A stretch of 9,629 nt of DNA from Chitinophagaceae bacterium. Lineage in GTDB: Bacteria; Bacteroidota; Bacteroidia; Chitinophagales; Chitinophagaceae. Where the stretch lies: contig JAEUVI010000023.1 in assembly GCA_016787105.1 (NCBI GenBank), forward strand, positions 1 to 9,629, read 5' to 3'. Shown here piece by piece: positions 6,737 to 9,629 of the stretch (its first letter is position 1; the number at the start of each line of letters is the position of its first letter). A program made the translations under genes and the position numbers. The notes beneath the pieces are model-generated. The model was not told the DNA's origin. It did not search any database and saw nothing but the letters and a program-made list of their open reading frames with translations.

Positions 6737-6770
6737 GGCCCCCTAAATCCCCCGAAGGGGGACTTTTAGA
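6737..6770 (+). repeat. C/G-rich palindromic repeat, copy 3 (left member of pair 2)
   Basis: The core CCCCCGAAGGGGG (6749-6761) is preceded by a C-run (6739-6743) and TAAAT and followed by ACTTTTA. It has the same layout as copies 1 and 2 and begins eight bases after the regulator stop codon. The 5-bp G/C stem with a GAA loop and a following T-rich run could also act as a weak intrinsic terminator for the regulator transcript. Confidence 0.75.
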
Positions 6771-6821
6771 GTCCTAAAGCAGAAATAGGTTTTAAGTAAA
6801 TGGGAGAGCATTTTATATATA

Positions 6822-6829
6822 TAAGTTTG
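6822..6829 (+). promoter_or_regulatory. Possible Bacteroidota-type -7 element for the kinase gene
   Basis: TAAGTTTG matches the TAnnTTTG -7 consensus of the Bacteroidota primary sigma factor at every defined position, inside an AT-rich run (TTTTATATATATAAG). It lies between the two repeats of pair 2. No good -33 TTTG box is seen at the expected distance upstream, so this is a weak call. If real, the kinase could be transcribed separately from the regulator. Confidence 0.3.
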
Positions 6830-6865
6830 GTAATGATGATGAAGCATACTGTTAATGTATTGTTT

Positions 6866-6895
6866 TATTCCCCCCTTTGGGGGGTGGGGGGGCTC
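6866..6895 (-). repeat. C/G-rich palindromic repeat, copy 4 (right member of pair 2), with long G-runs
   Basis: A core of six C, TTT and six G (6870-6884) is followed by T and a seven-G run (6886-6892), ending four bases before the kinase ATG. It is oriented opposite to copy 3, so the pair frames the whole regulator-kinase spacer just as pair 1 frames the ATPase-permease spacer. The G-run is long enough to be a possible replication-slippage site in the leader. Confidence 0.75.
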
Positions 6896-6896
6896 T

Positions 6897-8237
6897 ATGT
6901 TTAAAGGCTACCAGTGGCAAATAATAGTACGGATAGTGTTTTTATTTATTACACTAAGCGCTTCTTCGTTTTTACTGGTGAAAGGATGGTATATATACCT
7001 CATGCTTGCTTGTCCTGTTATCATATACCAGGTAATAGATTTTTACCGCTTTCAGCGAAAAACGCATGATGAGCTTAACCAGTTTGTAGAGTCTGTTCAT
7101 TACCGCGATTTCTCAAGATATTTTGATGTAAAGCATGCGCCGGTAGAAATACAACCGCTACGCCAGGGGTTTAATGAAATCAATACCACATTTAAAGTAA
7201 TTAGTAAGGAAAGAGAAACCCAGTATCAATACCTGCAAAAAATACTGGAGTTGGTTGATACAGGCATATTATCCTACCAGGAAGAGAGCGGTGAGGTGGT
7301 ATGGATGAATGAATCATTGAAGCGGATTTTGCAATTGCCTTATTTGAAAACAATTCATTCGTTGGCAAAAAGAGATGAAGAGTTGTATAAGAAAATAATA
7401 GTGTTGAAGCCTGGTGAAGCACAAATAGCTACAGCACATCCTGAAAAGACAACATTGAAAATTTTATTGTCGGCAACTGCATTTCAGACAGAAGGGAAAG
7501 TGTATAAGTTAATTGCATTTCAGAATGTAAACGAGGCATTGGATGAAACGGAATCAAAAGCCTGGCAAAAATTATTAAGTGTACTGACGCATGAAATCAT
7601 GAACTCGGTTGCGCCGATTTCTTCACTGGCGGATACGTTGAAACATCGTTTACAGCAATCTGTTTCGGTATTGAATAATAATTCCGGGTCTGTTGACGAT
7701 TTGGAACTGGGTATTGAAACAATCAAACGGAGAAGTGAGGGTTTGTTGAAATTTGCTGAAACATACCGCAGCCTTAATAAGATTACTACACTCAACCTTA
7801 CCAGGATATATGTACGGGATATTTTCGAAAATATGCTGCAGTTGATGCTACCGACACTCGAACAAAAAAATATTGAAGTAGAAACGATATTAAAAGATCC
7901 AGACCTGATGCTGGAAGCTGATACCAGTTTGCTGGAACAGGTGATGATTAACTTACTGGTAAATGCCATTGAGGCGGTAAAAGACAAACCGGAGCCAAGG
8001 ATTATTTTGACAGCTTATGTTGCTACCAACCGAAAGACAGTTATCAAAGTATCTGACAATGGAAACGGTATGCCGGAAGAATTGATTGATAAAATTTTTA
8101 TTCCTTTCTTCAGCACCAAGAAAAGTGGTAGTGGTATCGGCCTCAGTCTTTGTAAGCAAATTATGATGCTGCACAAGGGAAATATACAGGTACAGTCCAT
8201 AGAAGGAGAGGGTACAGTGTTCTCATTACAGTTCTGA
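6897..8237 (+). CDS. NtrB-like sensor histidine kinase with N-terminal membrane hairpin, 446 aa
   Basis: Membrane-anchored kinase expected to phosphorylate the adjacent NtrC-type regulator. I chose ATG 6897 (MFKGYQWQ). An in-frame ATG at 6855 would add 14 residues encoded entirely by the repeat and its edge. TM1 (about 8-28) and TM2 (about 31-48) are separated by only about three residues, so there is no periplasmic sensing domain. A linker (about 50-110) is followed by a PAS-like segment (about 112-215) that reads ILELVDTGILSYQEESGEVV. The HisKA H-box is KLLSVLTHEIMNSVAP, with phospho-His at residue 232. The catalytic domain has an N-box INLLVNAIEAV (351-361), G1 DNGNGMP (387-393), a F-box IPFFS (402-406) and G2 GSGIGLSLC (411-419). 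All residues needed for catalysis are present. It starts 168 bases after the regulator stop, in the same direction. Confidence 0.93.
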   Translation: MFKGYQWQIIVRIVFLFITLSASSFLLVKGWYIYLMLACPVIIYQVIDFYRFQRKTHDELNQFVESVHYRDFSRYFDVKHAPVEIQPLRQGFNEINTTFKVISKERETQYQYLQKILELVDTGILSYQEESGEVVWMNESLKRILQLPYLKTIHSLAKRDEELYKKIIVLKPGEAQIATAHPEKTTLKILLSATAFQTEGKVYKLIAFQNVNEALDETESKAWQKLLSVLTHEIMNSVAPISSLADTLKHRLQQSVSVLNNNSGSVDDLELGIETIKRRSEGLLKFAETYRSLNKITTLNLTRIYVRDIFENMLQLMLPTLEQKNIEVETILKDPDLMLEADTSLLEQVMINLLVNAIEAVKDKPEPRIILTAYVATNRKTVIKVSDNGNGMPEELIDKIFIPFFSTKKSGSGIGLSLCKQIMMLHKGNIQVQSIEGEGTVFSLQF

Positions 8238-8273
8238 TTGCTGAAAATTATCCCGCATAAATCATAGTAAACG

Positions 8274-8328
8274 CAGGAAAACATAGTTTGCAGGTCATTC
8301 TATGTCTGAATCTGTGTTCCTGTTTTTT
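8274..8328 (+). terminator. Likely terminator after the kinase gene
   Basis: CAGGAA (8274-8279) pairs with TTCCTG (8317-8322), directly followed by six T (8323-8328). A nested stem ACATAG/CTATGT (8281-8286 with 8299-8304) fits inside, leaving an 12-base bulge on the 3' side. It starts 36 bases after the kinase stop. The T-run itself begins a short palindrome (TTTTTTGG-GT-CCAAAAAA, 8323-8340). The branching and bulge make this a less tidy structure than the hairpin at 2735. Confidence 0.45.
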
Positions 8329-8384
8329 GGGTCCAAAAAAGTAACTGCTGAAATAATCCCGCTATCTCTTTTCAGGTACACTTT

Positions 8385-8400
8385 AAAAGATTTATCTTTT
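8385..8400. promoter_or_regulatory. 16-base palindrome upstream of the lactonase gene
   Basis: AAAAGAT (8385-8391) and ATCTTTT (8394-8400) are perfect reverse complements around TT, ending 24 bases before the TTG start. The stretch TATCTTTT (8393-8400) also resembles a Bacteroidota -7 box (TAnnTTTG, last base off). It may be an operator overlapping the promoter, or simply AT-rich sequence. I see no strong -33 box. Confidence 0.3.
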
Positions 8401-8424
8401 GCAATATTTTAAAATCAATACAAT

Positions 8425-9327
8425 TTGCAAGCCTCGTTATTATACAAATCTGAAAACATTCTTGCCGAGGGCCCGCTCTGGCATACAAAACGAAAAAGTT
8501 TTTTCTGGGTGGATATTGATGGAAAATCTTTCCAGGAGTATAACTGGCAAACAAAGCAGGTACAGCAATGGAAGCTGGATTATCGCCCAAGCCTGCTGAT
8601 AGAACATGCGGACGGAAATTTAATCATTGGTATGCAGGGTGGCATTGCTTATTTTGATCTCAATAGCAATGCAATGCGGTGGCTTTGTAAACTTGAAGAA
8701 GATATTCCGAATAACCGTACCAATGACGGCGGATGTGATCCGATGGGAAGAATATGGATTGGAACGATGGATCGGCAGTTTGCAAAAGGCAAAGGTTCTC
8801 TTTATTGCATTCATCATGATATGAAGCCTGAAAGAAAAATTGAGAATGTATCCATTTCAAATGGACTTGTATGGTCGTTGGATGAAGCAAGAATGTATTT
8901 TATAGATACACCCACACAACAGGTAAAGGGTTATTTGTTTAATAAGGAAACGGGTGACATACAATTTGAAAAAATTATTATTGCTATTGATAAAGATAAA
9001 TCCGGATCACCCGATGGCATGTGCATGGATGCAGAAGGAATGTTGTGGATAGCGCAATGGAACGGTTTTGGTGTATATCGCTATAATCCTGTAACCGGAG
9101 AATGCCTTGATAAAATTGAATTACCGGTGCCACAGGTGAGCTCCTGTGCATTCGGCGGCGGGGATAATGATTATCTTTTTATTACAACTGCGAGAGAAAA
9201 CATGGATGAAGAGGCGATTGAAAAATATCCACTGAGTGGAAATGTATTTATTGTAAAAATGAATGTAAGAGGAGCGGTGATTCATAAATTTGGAGAAGAG
9301 TTTCACGCAAAGTCGCAAAGAAGATAA
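8425..9327 (+). CDS. SMP-30/gluconolactonase (LRE) family sugar lactonase, 300 aa, TTG start
   Basis: Six-bladed beta-propeller hydrolase expected to open sugar lactones to aldonic acids using one divalent metal. The family's metal and active-site residues are visible: E15 in AEGPLWH, R98 and N100 in NNRTNDGGCDPMGRIWIGTM, N146 in SNGLVWSLD, and D197 in SPDGMCMDAEG. The length of about 290-300 residues is normal. No in-frame ATG precedes the conserved EGP motif: the frame is closed by TAA at 8410-8412 and the next Met is residue 70. TTG at 8425 is therefore the likeliest start. No signal peptide, so cytoplasmic. The final residues FHAKSQRR and the TAA stop are encoded by a palindromic repeat (9301-9382). 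The preceding VRGAVIHKFGE is where the family normally ends, so the fold should be intact. It is followed by a sugar-acid dehydratase gene, supporting a role in oxidative sugar catabolism; the actual sugar is unknown. Confidence 0.92.
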   Translation: MQASLLYKSENILAEGPLWHTKRKSFFWVDIDGKSFQEYNWQTKQVQQWKLDYRPSLLIEHADGNLIIGMQGGIAYFDLNSNAMRWLCKLEEDIPNNRTNDGGCDPMGRIWIGTMDRQFAKGKGSLYCIHHDMKPERKIENVSISNGLVWSLDEARMYFIDTPTQQVKGYLFNKETGDIQFEKIIIAIDKDKSGSPDGMCMDAEGMLWIAQWNGFGVYRYNPVTGECLDKIELPVPQVSSCAFGGGDNDYLFITTARENMDEEAIEKYPLSGNVFIVKMNVRGAVIHKFGEEFHAKSQRR

Positions 9328-9382
9328 GCTGCAAATAATTTTCCCCTTAGCGTCTTTGCTCCTTATTTTGCTTTGTGTGAAA
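9301..9382. repeat. CGCAAAG-type palindromic repeat overlapping the lactonase 3' end
   Basis: The left arm TTTCACGCAAAG (9301-9312) and right arm CTTTGTGTGAAA (9371-9382) are reverse complements at 11 of 12 positions. Inside, the GCAAAG motif recurs (9307-9312, 9315-9320; as CTTTGC at 9354-9359). The element contains the last eight codons and the stop of the lactonase gene and most of the spacer before the dehydratase. Similar tandem CGCAAAG palindromes occur in genomes of this phylum, as far as I recall; no transposase is present. Confidence 0.7.
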
Positions 9383-9440
9383 GTAAAAATTCAGAATCGC
9401 AGGCTTCATCTTTATACTAAAAGTCTAAATATTAATACTC

Positions 9441-9629
9441 TTGAACAAACAACTAAGAAGCGCACAATGGTTTGGCCGCACCGGCAAGGACGGTTTCATC
9501 TACAGGGCGTGGATGAAAAATCAAGGCATACCTGATTATGAATTTAACGATAAACCTGTCATCGGCATTTGTAATACATGGAGTGAACTCACACCTTGTA
9601 ATGCACATTTCCGTGAATTAGCTGAATCG
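9441..9629 (+). CDS. IlvD/Edd-family dehydratase, probable sugar-acid (aldonate) dehydratase, first 63 codons
   Basis: The translation from TTG 9441 reads (M)NKQLRSAQWFGRTGKDG, then FIYRAWMKNQGIPDYEF, then IGICNTWSELTPCNAHFREL. It runs open to the window edge. This is the N-terminus of IlvD/Edd dehydratases, which use a [2Fe-2S] or [4Fe-4S] cluster and Mg2+ to dehydrate polyhydroxy acids to 2-keto-3-deoxy acids. C53 in the TPCN motif is the expected first cluster ligand. The 'GFIxRxWMKNQG' and 'NTWSELTPCN' patterns resemble L-arabinonate/D-xylonate dehydratases more than the branched-chain amino-acid enzyme IlvD, but the distinction is uncertain from 63 residues. There is no in-frame ATG before the conserved start (TAA at 9426-9428), so TTG is the best start. 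It lies 113 bases after the lactonase gene, on the same strand. Confidence 0.87.
   Translation, partial: MNKQLRSAQWFGRTGKDGFIYRAWMKNQGIPDYEFNDKPVIGICNTWSELTPCNAHFRELAES

Noticed and set aside
6855..6896. ATG 6855 as the kinase start
   Set aside because: The extra 14 residues (including PPFGGWGGS) are encoded mainly by a dispersed repeat, while ATG 6897 lies directly before the family-like membrane segment.
7520..7987. Minus-strand frame of 155 aa inside the kinase gene
   Set aside because: Antisense shadow of the conserved HisKA/ATPase region; Ser-rich with no recognisable domain.
8399..8599. 66-aa plus-strand frame at the start of the lactonase
   Set aside because: Overlaps the lactonase in another frame; the lactonase frame carries the conserved EGPLWH motif.
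1..9629. CRISPR array, tRNA, rRNA, transposase or phage genes
   Set aside because: No regularly spaced direct repeats, cloverleaf, rRNA-like stretch or recombinase motif was seen; the only repeats are short palindromic elements.

Overview
The window looks like a chromosomal segment of a Bacteroidota bacterium, most likely a member of the Chitinophagaceae. The evidence is moderate-to-low GC content, AT-rich leaders without clear Shine-Dalgarno sites, roughly 800-residue duplicated MacB/FtsX-type permeases, a sigma-54 activator with a GAFTDA loop, and small palindromic repeats in the spacers. The genus assignment is inference from sequence style only.

Left part (1-5056, all minus strand): a split MacAB-like type VII ABC export operon. 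In transcription order it encodes a membrane-fusion (HlyD/MacA-type) adaptor with a GTG start, a 64-residue exported Cys-containing protein of unknown function, a MacB/LolD-type ATPase, an 808-residue permease with two FtsX halves, and the start of a second, paralogous permease that runs off the left edge. The spacer between ATPase and first permease holds a perfect terminator-like hairpin framed by an inverted pair of C/G-rich repeats. The spacer between the two permeases holds an AT-rich inverted repeat.

Centre (5057-5357): a 301-base divergent control region. It carries a perfect 10-bp inverted repeat near the adaptor gene and a near-consensus promoter facing right. No good sigma-54 (-24/-12) promoter was found.

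Middle-right (5358-8237, plus strand): an NtrC-type response regulator and its partner histidine kinase, the kinase anchored by a short two-helix membrane hairpin. Their spacer is filled by a second inverted pair of C/G-rich repeats. A terminator-like structure follows the kinase. The divergent arrangement suggests, without proving, that this two-component system controls the export operon.

Right end (8425-9629, plus strand): the start of a separate sugar-acid catabolism module, an SMP-30/gluconolactonase-family lactonase followed by the first 63 codons of an IlvD/Edd-family dehydratase. Both appear to start at TTG. The last eight codons and the stop codon of the lactonase lie inside a palindromic repeat built on a CGCAAAG motif. 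Lactone hydrolysis followed by aldonate dehydration is the logic of non-phosphorylative (Weimberg/Dahms-like) sugar oxidation.
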